A stretch of DNA of 64,000 nucleotides from Acinetobacter sp. XS-4 (GTDB lineage Bacteria; Pseudomonadota; Gammaproteobacteria; Pseudomonadales; Moraxellaceae), in NCBI RefSeq assembly GCF_023920705.1, contig NZ_CP094657.1, forward strand, positions 1,922,001-1,986,000, written 5' to 3'. The notes under the pieces are model-generated. The model was not told where the DNA came from. It made no database searches and saw only the letters and a program-made list of their open reading frames with translations. The position numbers were made by a program, and so were the translations under genes. Within the stretch, counting starts at the first letter, position 1. Every line of letters starts with the position of its first letter. Positions 33,499 to 40,122 of this stretch are shown here, one piece after another.

Positions 33499-33582
33499 CT
33501 ATCTAATATATATTAGATAGTATTGCATCACTGTGCTTTACATCAATAAATCACTGTGCTTTAATGTGATCACGGTGCTTCA
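33499..33582 (+). promoter_or_regulatory. divergent operator region: 22-bp palindrome and three 14-bp iterons
   Basis: CTATCTAATAT is followed by its exact reverse complement (33499-33520), a perfect 22-bp palindrome 11 bases before the Arc-like gene start. To its right ATCACTGTGCTTTA occurs at 33527-33540 and 33550-33563, with a variant ATCACGGTGCTTCA at 33569-33582. All lie between two divergent ribbon-helix-helix genes. They are obvious candidates for the binding sites of those two proteins. Confidence 0.7.
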
Positions 33583-33600
33583 CAAGGAGTCAATAGAAAA

Positions 33601-33753
33601 ATGGCACGTACAGATACACAGGTTGCAATTCGTATTCCACCTGAAATGCATAAGCGTTTGAAAGAGAGTGCGGTAAAAGAAGAGCGTTCAATGAATTATT
33701 TAATTAATAAGGCTGTTGAACAATTTCTTAAACAAGAGAATGTAAAAGCATGA
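33601..33753 (+). CDS. small ribbon-helix-helix protein, 50 aa
   Basis: MARTDTQVAIRIPPEMHKRL, then KESAVKEERSMNYLINKAVE and QFLKQENVKA: a complete Arc/MetJ-type fold. AAGGAG is placed ten bases before the ATG. It is too short for many gene callers. It is divergent from the larger Arc-type gene and shares its operator region, so the two may form a bistable prophage switch. The following 76 bases contain another promoter region for the antirepressor gene. Confidence 0.8.
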   Translation: MARTDTQVAIRIPPEMHKRLKESAVKEERSMNYLINKAVEQFLKQENVKA

Positions 33754-33829
33754 AATTAATAGGCAACAAAAAAGCCCACAGTCTTGGCGGATGGGGCTTT
33801 GATGTAGTCATAACAGTGAGATATGAACT

Positions 33830-34642
33830 ATGGCTAGTTTAGCATTAAGCTTTAACGATGTAAATTTTCAACCTATTAAACACAATCAGCAAATCTGGCT
33901 GACAGCAAGTGAGTTAGCAAAAGCACTTGGATATGCAAAAACAGATGCAGTAACTCAAATCTATGAGCGCAATAAGGATGAGTTTACCAGCGAGATGACA
34001 ACGACCCTCAAAATGAGTGTCGTTAGAAAAACAGGTTCAGTAGAAATGGATAATAGGATTTTTAATTCGCGGGGATGTCACCTTATTACCTTCTTTGCAC
34101 GCACATCCGTAGCAAAACAGTTCAGGAAATGGGTACTTGATGTTTTAGATAAAGAAGTTGGTGCTCCCGTTGCGAAAACTCACAAATCGGAACGTACCTC
34201 TTTACATGATGCACATGCTCTTCTTGTAGCTAAGACAAAACACCTCAGCTCAAGTGATGCATGGAAGTTAATTCATCAGCGGTTCAATATAGATCACATT
34301 GAGGAGATTCCGTACGACATGATTCCTGTAGCAGTTGAATATGTACACCACCTAATTGCTTTTATGAGCAATAAAAACGGTAATACAGGATTAGATACCA
34401 ATGTTAGAGCCATGGCGATATACCTAGCTTGGTTAAGCGGGTGGTGGAGGCAATTTGGACCTGCTGTAAGAGGAATCAATCCACACATGGCCGCAGCAAT
34501 CCATGACTATTTCAATGATGGTGGCTTTGTTGCTTGGTCATTCATTGAAAAAGATAAGAGAGCAGAGCTACATAAACGTATAGATACTCATCCTTGGCAT
34601 TTACCACCAATGGATCGTTATCATTTGCTGAATAGAAATTAA
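33830..34642 (+). CDS. BRO-N family phage antirepressor
   Basis: A 270-residue protein with an N-terminal BRO domain (residues about 5-115): LTASELAKALGYAKTDAVTQ, IYERNKDEF, FNSRGCHLITFFARTSVAKQ, FRKWVLDVLDKE. The C-terminal domain (HDAHALLVAKTKHLSSSDAW to RIDTHPWHLPPMDRYHLLNR) is the one whose 3' end is repeated at 39480-39605. It is probably involved in prophage induction or in replacing the repressors encoded just upstream. The gene ends 12 bases before the ssrA-derived scar. Confidence 0.85.
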   Translation: MASLALSFNDVNFQPIKHNQQIWLTASELAKALGYAKTDAVTQIYERNKDEFTSEMTTTLKMSVVRKTGSVEMDNRIFNSRGCHLITFFARTSVAKQFRKWVLDVLDKEVGAPVAKTHKSERTSLHDAHALLVAKTKHLSSSDAWKLIHQRFNIDHIEEIPYDMIPVAVEYVHHLIAFMSNKNGNTGLDTNVRAMAIYLAWLSGWWRQFGPAVRGINPHMAAAIHDYFNDGGFVAWSFIEKDKRAELHKRIDTHPWHLPPMDRYHLLNRN

Positions 34643-34704
34643 TGTTCAGTAGCGATGGCGGGAGTTGAACCCGCGTCTTTAAGAGCTCTCTAGGGAGGGC
34701 TTTT
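34513..34704 (+). repeat. left copy of island-flanking direct repeat (antirepressor 3' end + ssrA 3' end + hairpin)
   Basis: The last 130 bases of the antirepressor gene, a tmRNA 3'-end fragment and an AGCTCTC/GGGAGGGCT hairpin recur as 39480-39668 in the same orientation, with scattered differences (about nine of ten bases equal by eye) and a 6-base deletion in the second copy. The two copies bound a 4.8-kb island. Confidence 0.8.
34654..34677 (-). other. ssrA (tmRNA) 3'-end fragment, attachment-site scar 1
   Basis: Read on the minus strand this is GACGCGGGTTCAACTCCCGC followed by CATC: the T-arm and 3' acceptor end of tmRNA, the standard target of many integrases. Upstream tmRNA sequence is absent and the CTCCACC end is mutated, so this is a scar and not a gene. 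A better-preserved copy lies at 39612-39641. Confidence 0.75.
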
Positions 34705-34775
34705 ATACAATTATTAAATATTACGATTCAGATAACTTGAAATTGCAATTTTTTAAAAAAGTATTAATATCTTAG

Positions 34776-34832
34776 AAAAGGAGATGGCTATCCTCCTTCT
34801 ACAAACCGCCATTATCGGCTGATGATACCTAC
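34776..34832 (+). ncRNA. fluoride riboswitch aptamer (crcB motif)
   Basis: The sequence contains the conserved fluoride-aptamer parts in order: GGAGATGGCTATCCTCC (hairpin with the GAUGG core), TACAAACCGCC, a short variable hairpin (CGCCATTATCGGC), GGCTGATGATACCTAC at the 3' side. This matches, part for part, the known gammaproteobacterial crcB-motif consensus. It lies directly upstream of genes typical of fluoride regulons (DUF190, inorganic pyrophosphatase). The class senses fluoride and turns expression on. No fold was computed. Confidence 0.88.
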
Positions 34833-34841
34833 GTTACCCTA

Positions 34842-34873
34842 AGCAGGGTACGTAGTTGCGTGCTCTGCTTTTT
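34842..34873 (+). terminator. riboswitch expression-platform terminator
   Basis: AGCAGGGTACG pairs with CGTGCTCTGCT (11 bp, two G-T wobbles) around TAGTTG and is followed by TTTT, a textbook intrinsic terminator ten bases after the aptamer. Part of its 5' arm can instead pair with CTACGTTACCCT (34829-34840), the end of the aptamer. The two folds exclude each other, as expected for a switch. Confidence 0.8.
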
Positions 34874-34889
34874 AAATCGGAGTCTTGCA

Positions 34890-34949
34890 ATGAAGTATCT
34901 AATTTCAATGTATCCTGCTTTATTTGAATTTTCTCTATGTTCTTGGTAA
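34890..34949 (+). CDS. possible 19-aa leader peptide
   Basis: ATG with GGAG seven bases upstream opens MKYLISMYPALFEFSLCSW and TAA. It lies between the riboswitch terminator and the coupled genes. It might be a leader peptide or the remains of a membrane protein start; nothing more can be said. Confidence 0.3.
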   Translation: MKYLISMYPALFEFSLCSW

Positions 34950-34962
34950 TAGGAGAAAGTTT

Positions 34963-35103
34963 ATGTCTATTTTACTATTTCCTATTAACTCAAATATCTC
35001 CAATGAAACGAAATTTTGGGTTAATAAACTCTCATTCCATGATGTCTTTGAAAAATTCCCCTTTAACTTTGCATTAAAGAATTTTAAGGGAGTAAAGATA
35101 TGA
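34963..35103 (+). CDS. small ORF translationally coupled to DUF190 gene, 46 aa
   Basis: AGGAG stands seven bases before ATG 34963. The 46-residue product (MSILLFPINSNISNETKFWV, then NKLSFHDVFEKFPFNFALKN) ends in an ATGA overlap with the next gene. No family is recognised, and it is not a CrcB/Fluc channel. It occupies the place where a crcB gene is often found. It could be a decayed replacement or a genuine small protein of fluoride response; undecided. Confidence 0.45.
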   Translation: MSILLFPINSNISNETKFWVNKLSFHDVFEKFPFNFALKNFKGVKI

Positions 35104-35417
35104 ACGGATTTCTCATAACTTTTTATACTGAATTAAACCAACGTTATCATAATCAACCTATCCATGAGTGGTTGGTAAATCTAACCAAGGAGTTAGGGTT
35201 AAGAGGCGTCACGGTGTTGCATGGTTCAGAAGGAATTGATCACACAGGTAAACTGCATTCCATGCATTTTTTTGATGCTGTTGATCAACCTGTACAAATC
35301 CAGTTTGCATTAGATGAGGCAGAAACTACTCAACTATTTGACTATCTCAATAGTCAGAATATTTCAATTTTTTATGTAAAAACACCTATGCAGTTTGGTG
35401 TGGTCGGAAACCAATAA
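35100..35417 (+). CDS. DUF190 family protein
   Basis: A 105-residue protein with the PII-like alpha/beta pattern of DUF190 (COG1993): MNGFLITFYTELNQRYHNQP, VNLTKELGLRGVTVLHGSEG, IDHTGKLHSMHF, and QIQFALDEAETTQLFDYL. DUF190 proteins frequently accompany crcB in fluoride regulons; their molecular role is not settled. It overlaps the 46-aa gene (ATGA), lies 11 bases before the pyrophosphatase gene, and is under the fluoride riboswitch. Confidence 0.85.
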   Translation: MNGFLITFYTELNQRYHNQPIHEWLVNLTKELGLRGVTVLHGSEGIDHTGKLHSMHFFDAVDQPVQIQFALDEAETTQLFDYLNSQNISIFYVKTPMQFGVVGNQ

Positions 35418-35428
35418 GGGGAATAATT

Positions 35429-35962
35429 ATGAGCTTCAATAACATTCCAGCAGGTGTGAATCCTCCTGAAGATTTTTATAGCATTATCGAGATTCCCCAG
35501 AATATTGATCCAGTCAAATATGAAATGAATAAAGAATTTGATGCAATATTTATTGATCGATTCCTTACAACTTCTATGTTTTACCCTGCAAACTATGGGT
35601 ATATCCCTAAGACTCTTAGTGAAGATGGAGACCCTTTAGATGTTTTAGTGCTTTCTCCATATCCTGTTGCCATAGGTTCTGTTATTAGAAGTAGGCCAGT
35701 AGGGGTTATGTACATGGAAGACGAGCACGGAATCGATGCAAAGATTATTGCCGTACCACATTCGAAACTTTCTAAACTTTATGAAAATATCTTGGATATT
35801 CATGATGTAGATAAATTGATTCTAGATCGAATTCAACATTTCTTTGAACATTATAAAGATCTAGAAGAGGGTAAGTGGGTGAGGCTTCAAGGATGGGGGA
35901 ATGTGGAAAAAGCTCGAAATGAGATATTAAACTCAATTAATGCTTATTCGGATGAGCATTAA
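35429..35962 (+). CDS. ppa: inorganic pyrophosphatase, family I
   Basis: A 177-residue soluble enzyme close to the bacterial family I length. Signatures: FYPANYGYIPKTLSEDGDPL, continuing to DVLVLSPYPV (the metal-binding DGDPLDVLV box), VEIDHFLTTSMF-like FIDRFLTTSMFYP upstream, and FFEHYKDLEEGKWVRLQGWG near the end. It hydrolyses pyrophosphate to phosphate. Family I pyrophosphatases are inhibited by fluoride, and an extra copy under fluoride control makes sense as target replacement. AGGGGA precedes the ATG. It is probably a second ppa in the genome, the main one lying elsewhere. Confidence 0.92.
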   Translation: MSFNNIPAGVNPPEDFYSIIEIPQNIDPVKYEMNKEFDAIFIDRFLTTSMFYPANYGYIPKTLSEDGDPLDVLVLSPYPVAIGSVIRSRPVGVMYMEDEHGIDAKIIAVPHSKLSKLYENILDIHDVDKLILDRIQHFFEHYKDLEEGKWVRLQGWGNVEKARNEILNSINAYSDEH

Positions 35963-35968
35963 ATATGA

Positions 35969-35995
35969 ATAGGAGGCTACAGCCTCCTATTTTTT
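35969..35995 (+). terminator. terminator of fluoride operon
   Basis: ATAGGAGGCT and AGCCTCCTAT form a 10-bp stem with a very small loop (ACAG region) and are followed by TTTTTTG. It ends the operon that starts at the riboswitch. Confidence 0.85.
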
Positions 35996-36063
35996 GTGTT
36001 GTTGGGCTTAGCTGAGAATTAAATATCCGATGAATAGAACATGTATTTTATTTAAAACATAGT

Positions 36064-36080
36064 GATAATGATTATCATTT
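36064..36080 (+). promoter_or_regulatory. Fur box
   Basis: GATAATGATTATCATTT matches the Fur consensus GATAATGATAATCATTATC in nearly every position. It lies 30-46 bases upstream of the TonB-dependent receptor start, so the receptor should be repressed by iron. Confidence 0.88.
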
Positions 36081-36109
36081 AGTTTACTATTGTTGCGTTT
36101 TTGTTCTCC

Positions 36110-38317
36110 ATGGAAAGTGGTATGTTAATTACACAACAAAAGAAACTAGTTAAAGCAATATCCTCAATTATGCTGTTGGCAAGTACTGGCACTCTCCTGC
36201 ATGCAGAAGTTGTTTTGCCTACAATCAAATTAAAAGCTTCTGAACAGGATCAAAATGGTTATACCGTTAAGAAATCGGCTGCTGCTACAAAGTTGAATCT
36301 TTCCTTAAAGGAAACACCGCAGTCCGTTAGCGTAATCACAGCTGAACAAATTCAAGACCAGCAATTAAAAACATTAGGTGAAGTATTAGACCAGACACCA
36401 GGTATCTATCAACAACGATATGGGGCAACTGGTGCTGTGGGGAGTGGTGGGGAATATGCGAGTTACTATGCTCGAGGATCAAAAATAAATAATTTTCTTA
36501 TTGATGGCGTAGTGTCTGCACCTGTTACAAGTGGACGTACAGGAATGTCATTAAGTACTTTAGATCCTGCGATATATGAAAATATAACAGTTGTTAAAGG
36601 GGCGACAGGGTTAAGCTCGGGTATTGGTAATCCAAGTGCCTCAATTAATTTGAGACGTAAACTAGCAGATTCAAATGTAGCTAAAGGAAATGTAAACGTT
36701 AGTACTTCAGCTTTTGATGATAAATGGGCTGGTTACCGTACTACTGTTGATGTGCAAAGTCCTTTAAATGATTCAGGGACGATCCGAGGAAGAACTGTAC
36801 TATCTTATAATAATTACGATTCTTTTATGAATTGGGGAGACTCACAGTCTGCATTATTTTATAGCACGCTTGGTGCAGATTTAGGGGAAAATACTACATT
36901 AAATGTGGGGGCACTATTTCAACGTGCTAAATCAAACGGTTTAACCGTGCATGGTTTTACTAATTATAGTAATGGCGTAGCAAGTACACGTACTCGTGAA
37001 GATAATGCTGCTGCAAGATGGGCATACAGTGATGTAGATACATTAAATGCTTTTGTGGAATTAGAACATCGATTCAATAACGGATGGAAAATACAGGGTA
37101 ATTATAATTATCTTACGCAAGATACCGATGCTGTATATGCTGTGGTTGGAAGTGCTGCTGCATCTTCTACTAGTCCTGGAACTGCAAACTATTTAAATAA
37201 TACAGGTTCAGTCACAGCTGGTTATCAGGAATTAAAGCCTGAAATGCATGGCGTTGATCTTTCAGCAGTAGGACCATATCAATTGTTTGGACGCGAACAT
37301 CAGTTGATGGTAGGTGCAAGTTATCAAAACGTACAATCTGATGACCCAAATTACGGCCGAAAATCAGGGACTCAGTGGGTTGATCTTGATACATGGAATG
37401 GGAATATTGAAGTTCCTGATGGCTTGTACACAAGTAATGGTACTCGTAATAAAACAGATATTAGCCAATATGGTTATTACATGGCCACACGATTTAATCC
37501 TCTTGATAAGCTAAATATTATTGTTGGGGCCAGAGGTCTAGGTTATGAGTTTAAGGACATTAGCGCGAATAATTTGACAGCTGATTACTCAAAAAATGCC
37601 GTAACGCCTTATGCGGGGATAACATATGACATTAATCCATTCGTTACAGCCTACGCGAGCTACACCAATATTTATATGCCTCAATCTTCTCGAGACATCA
37701 ATTATAAAGTTTTAGATCCAATAGAAGGGATCAGTTATGAAGGTGGTCTAAAGTCTTCTTTTTATGATGACAAGCTAAATCTTACAGCAGCTTATTTTGA
37801 GTCAAAACTTGATAATGTTGCTCAAAAAGCGGGAACATTTAGTTCTGGTGATCATAAAGATGAAACATATTACACTGGGATAAGTGGAGCTAAAACACGT
37901 GGTTTTGAATTAGAGGCAAGTGGGGAAATTTTACCTGACTGGAATCTACATGCTGGCTATACGCAGGTGAAGACAAAAGCCCAAGGGAATAGAACTGGAT
38001 TAGATATGCCAGAACAGCAATTTAAGCTCTATACAACATACCAACTACCAGTTTTAGAGCAACGTTTAAAAGTCGGTGGTGGTATTAGATGGCAAAGTGA
38101 GATTGTTGACTCTTCACTAACTGGAGCAGCTTATGATGCCAATAAGCAAGGATCATTTACTGTCGTTGATTTAATGGCAAAGTATCAAGCTACAAAAGAT
38201 ATAAGTCTTGGTTTAAATGTTAATAATTTAACTGATGAAGAATACCGTGTGAATGTATCTAACAATACCTATGGTGATCCTCGAACGTATATCGCTTCTA
38301 TGACTTACAGTTTCTAA
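36110..38317 (+). CDS. TonB-dependent siderophore receptor
   Basis: About 735 residues: outer-membrane ferric-siderophore receptor. An N-terminal signal segment (SSIMLLASTGTLLHAE) is followed by a likely TonB box (VVLPTIKLKAS). The plug domain has LSLKETPQSVSVITAEQIQD, the GEVLDQTPGIYQQRYGATG region, and ENITVVKGATGLSSGIGNPS. The 22-strand barrel ends in NNTYGDPRTYIASMTYSF with terminal Phe. Start codon choice: ATG 36110 or ATG 36122; a TTG at 36101 is less likely and no clear ribosome site decides. A Fur box lies upstream. It stands alone, without siderophore synthesis or transport genes, so it may serve xenosiderophores. Confidence 0.92.
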   Translation: MESGMLITQQKKLVKAISSIMLLASTGTLLHAEVVLPTIKLKASEQDQNGYTVKKSAAATKLNLSLKETPQSVSVITAEQIQDQQLKTLGEVLDQTPGIYQQRYGATGAVGSGGEYASYYARGSKINNFLIDGVVSAPVTSGRTGMSLSTLDPAIYENITVVKGATGLSSGIGNPSASINLRRKLADSNVAKGNVNVSTSAFDDKWAGYRTTVDVQSPLNDSGTIRGRTVLSYNNYDSFMNWGDSQSALFYSTLGADLGENTTLNVGALFQRAKSNGLTVHGFTNYSNGVASTRTREDNAAARWAYSDVDTLNAFVELEHRFNNGWKIQGNYNYLTQDTDAVYAVVGSAAASSTSPGTANYLNNTGSVTAGYQELKPEMHGVDLSAVGPYQLFGREHQLMVGASYQNVQSDDPNYGRKSGTQWVDLDTWNGNIEVPDGLYTSNGTRNKTDISQYGYYMATRFNPLDKLNIIVGARGLGYEFKDISANNLTADYSKNAVTPYAGITYDINPFVTAYASYTNIYMPQSSRDINYKVLDPIEGISYEGGLKSSFYDDKLNLTAAYFESKLDNVAQKAGTFSSGDHKDETYYTGISGAKTRGFELEASGEILPDWNLHAGYTQVKTKAQGNRTGLDMPEQQFKLYTTYQLPVLEQRLKVGGGIRWQSEIVDSSLTGAAYDANKQGSFTVVDLMAKYQATKDISLGLNVNNLTDEEYRVNVSNNTYGDPRTYIASMTYSF

Positions 38318-38399
38318 AAGTACAGCTGGTTTTGAATTGATAGGGGCTTTCATATAGGCCCTTATCAAGTTTTATAAAGGTAGTTAGTTGAGGGACATC

Positions 38400-38627
38400 A
38401 TGGAAGAATTTCGAGTTAAAGTTAAAGTTAAAGATGAAAGGGGAATAGAGCTTTATGTTAATGCATATATCTATAAGTGGATTGCGAAAAAGATATCTGC
38501 ACCACTAAAGAGATTAAATTATATTGAATATATTGTGATTGGAGATGAACGTATATTACCGAATGAACGCTATGTATTTCTGAGTATGCTGACTGGGAAA
38601 ACCTATAGAGTAGAAAATATAATCTAA
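38400..38627 (+). CDS. small hypothetical protein, 75 aa
   Basis: MEEFRVKVKVKDERGIELYV, then NAYIYKWIAKKISAPLKRLN and VFLSMLTGKTYRVENII: a short, basic, beta-alpha protein of unknown family. The ATG at 38400 follows GAGGGACATC; a TTG 12 bases upstream is the alternative. It sits alone between the receptor gene and the XRE module. The 266 bases after it (38628-38893) contain only the twin operators described below. Confidence 0.45.
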   Translation: MEEFRVKVKVKDERGIELYVNAYIYKWIAKKISAPLKRLNYIEYIVIGDERILPNERYVFLSMLTGKTYRVENII

Positions 38628-38823
38628 CTTGATTTTGAGTGTGGCTATCACAAATCATCAGAATAACTACCACATTACTTATAAAAAGAAGAGGGTAGCC
38701 ATAGTTCGAATAAATATCTTAATCAAAAGTAGATTTGAATAGATCTAGTCAGTGAGCTGAGTATTTATCTATAAGTTTCTAATTTCCCATTATAACAATT
38801 TTATCTATCTTACTTTAAAGGAA

Positions 38824-38883
38824 TGTAAAGTTTACTTTACATTTTGATGCTGGTGGGGTACCTTGTGTAAAGTTTACTTTACA
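38824..38883 (+). promoter_or_regulatory. twin operators TGTAAAG-TTTA-CTTTACA
   Basis: The 18-base near-palindrome TGTAAAGTTTACTTTACA occurs identically at 38824-38841 and 38866-38883, 42 bases apart centre to centre, about four helical turns. The second ends ten bases before the start codon at 38894. They are very probably binding sites for the XRE repressor encoded by the second gene of the operon. Confidence 0.8.
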
Positions 38884-38893
38884 TGAGAGATGT

Positions 38894-39271
38894 ATGAAAA
38901 AATATAAATATTTGATAGAACTTGGTTCTGCACTAATACTTTATCTTGTAGTACTAGTATTTTCTTTGAGGTATTTAAAGAAAGATAATCTTGACAATAC
39001 AGTACAAATTTTTATTACAGTATTACCAGTAATTCCATGTTTATTAGTAGTTTGGAGTGTTTTGAGACAGATCTCTAGATTAGATGAGTTGCAGAAACAT
39101 ATTCAATTATTTGCACTTGCATTTGCTTTTACTGGAACAGCACTGTTAACTTTTAGTTATGGATTTTTAGAAAATATCGGATTCCCAAGTTTTTCAATGT
39201 TTATTGTATGGCCAATAATGGCATTTCTATGGGGGATTGGTGTTGTGGTAGGGTGTTTACGATATAGATGA
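38894..39271 (+). CDS. four-helix membrane protein paired with XRE regulator
   Basis: A 125-residue protein with four hydrophobic segments: LIELGSALILYLVVLVFSL, IFITVLPVIPCLLVVWSVL, FALAFAFTGTALLTFSYGF, MFIVWPIMAFLWGIGVVVG. The short cytoplasmic loop contains RQISRLDELQKHIQ. Its reading frame overlaps the XRE gene by four bases (ATGA). Such pairs of a small membrane protein and a YozG-like XRE regulator are widespread; their function is not established. Twin operators in front point to tight autoregulation. Confidence 0.75.
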   Translation: MKKYKYLIELGSALILYLVVLVFSLRYLKKDNLDNTVQIFITVLPVIPCLLVVWSVLRQISRLDELQKHIQLFALAFAFTGTALLTFSYGFLENIGFPSFSMFIVWPIMAFLWGIGVVVGCLRYR

Positions 39272-39468
39272 AAAATATTGTACCTGAATTACGTGGTAAG
39301 CATAACTTATCACAGCAGCAATTAGCTGAGTTGCTTGGGGTATCGCGCCAGACAATTCTTGCTATAGAAAAAGGGCGCTATAATCCAAGCTTGGAATTAG
39401 CATTTAAGATCTCGAAGGTTTTTGATCTAGCAATCGAAGTAATTTTTCAATACGACGAGAACGAGTAA
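39268..39468 (+). CDS. small XRE/Cro-type regulator
   Basis: A 66-residue helix-turn-helix protein: MKNIVPELRGKHNLSQQQLA, ELLGVSRQTILAIEKGRYNP, SLELAFKISKVFDLAIEVIF. This is the YozG-like type of XRE repressor, nearly all HTH. It is coupled to the preceding membrane protein by an ATGA overlap. It most likely represses the operon through the twin TGTAAAG...CTTTACA sites. Confidence 0.88.
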   Translation: MKNIVPELRGKHNLSQQQLAELLGVSRQTILAIEKGRYNPSLELAFKISKVFDLAIEVIFQYDENE

Positions 39469-39479
39469 AACTGTAGATA

Positions 39480-39668
39480 TACAATGATTTTGTCGCTTGG
39501 TTATTCATTGAGAAAGATAAGAGGGCTGAGCTACACAAACGTATAGATACTCATCCTTGGCATTTACCACCAATGGACCGTTATCATTTGCTAAATAGAA
39601 ACTAATATTTCGGTGGAGATGGCGGGAGTTGAACCCGCGTCTTTAAAAGCTCTCTTCGGAGGGCTTTT
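39480..39668 (+). repeat. right copy of island-flanking direct repeat
   Basis: It begins 12 bases after the XRE stop codon. 39480-39605 encodes the end of an antirepressor (YNDFVAWLFIEKDKRAELHK, then RIDTHPWHLPPMDRYHLLNR) without any 5' part, two codons shorter than the copy at 34513. The ssrA 3'-end fragment and a GCTCTCTTCGGAGGGC hairpin with T-run follow. Orientation and order equal the left copy, which makes the pair a direct repeat around the fluoride/siderophore island. Confidence 0.85.
39612..39641 (-). other. ssrA (tmRNA) 3'-end fragment, attachment-site scar 2
   Basis: On the minus strand GACGCGGGTTCAACTCCCGC continues CATCTCCACC, identical to the 3' end of a tmRNA gene except for the CCA terminal base. 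Sequence upstream is not tmRNA. It is the better preserved of the two ssrA-derived scars. Confidence 0.8.
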
Positions 39669-39689
39669 TTATGTATGAGCATATAAAAA

Positions 39690-39709
39690 CTAGAAAATTA
39701 ATATTTTTA
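39690..39709 (+). repeat. right copy of 20-bp boundary repeat (candidate attR core)
   Basis: CTAGAAAATTAATATTTTTA, identical and in the same orientation as 5487-5506. It lies 48 bases past the ssrA scar, at the point where phage-related sequence ends and ordinary chromosomal genes resume. The following 410 bases to 40122 carry no gene; a doubled TTTTGCAGGA word near 39885-39910 is the only structure seen. Confidence 0.5.
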
Positions 39710-40122
39710 TGTTTTTGTAATCCTTATCAAACACCAGTACAAAAATGACTCCAATAGATGTAATGTCTAGATGGTTATTTACATGAAAATTACAACATCT
39801 TAAAAAAGAAATCTTTAAAGAAAGCTTCAAAATAGATGTTGTCACTTATGTAAGTAAAATGATTATTAGATTTAACTGTTTTGCAGGAATTTTGCATTTA
39901 TTTTGCAGGACATCGAAATAAATCTAATAAACTTAAAATTAATCAAATAGATATGGAATTTCTAAAATATTTATTCTTTATGGAGAAAATATAGCTATTA
40001 CTTACCAAATCAAAAAATGGATATGTTATAGAAAAGGATGGGATTGGTAATAAGAATAAGCTCAAAAGCAGTGTTTAGCCGAACTTCTTAAAATTCGATG
40101 GATTTCGTTAAATAGGTAGACG

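Noticed and set aside
33527..33582. Three spaced repeats as the start of a CRISPR array or a plasmid iteron origin
   Set aside because: Only three units of 14 bases with spacers of 5-9 bases between divergent repressor genes; operator sites explain them better.
34654..39641. A complete tmRNA (ssrA) gene
   Set aside because: Only the 3' acceptor/T-arm portion is present at 34654 and 39612. The tag-peptide region and 5' half are absent on both sides of each copy.
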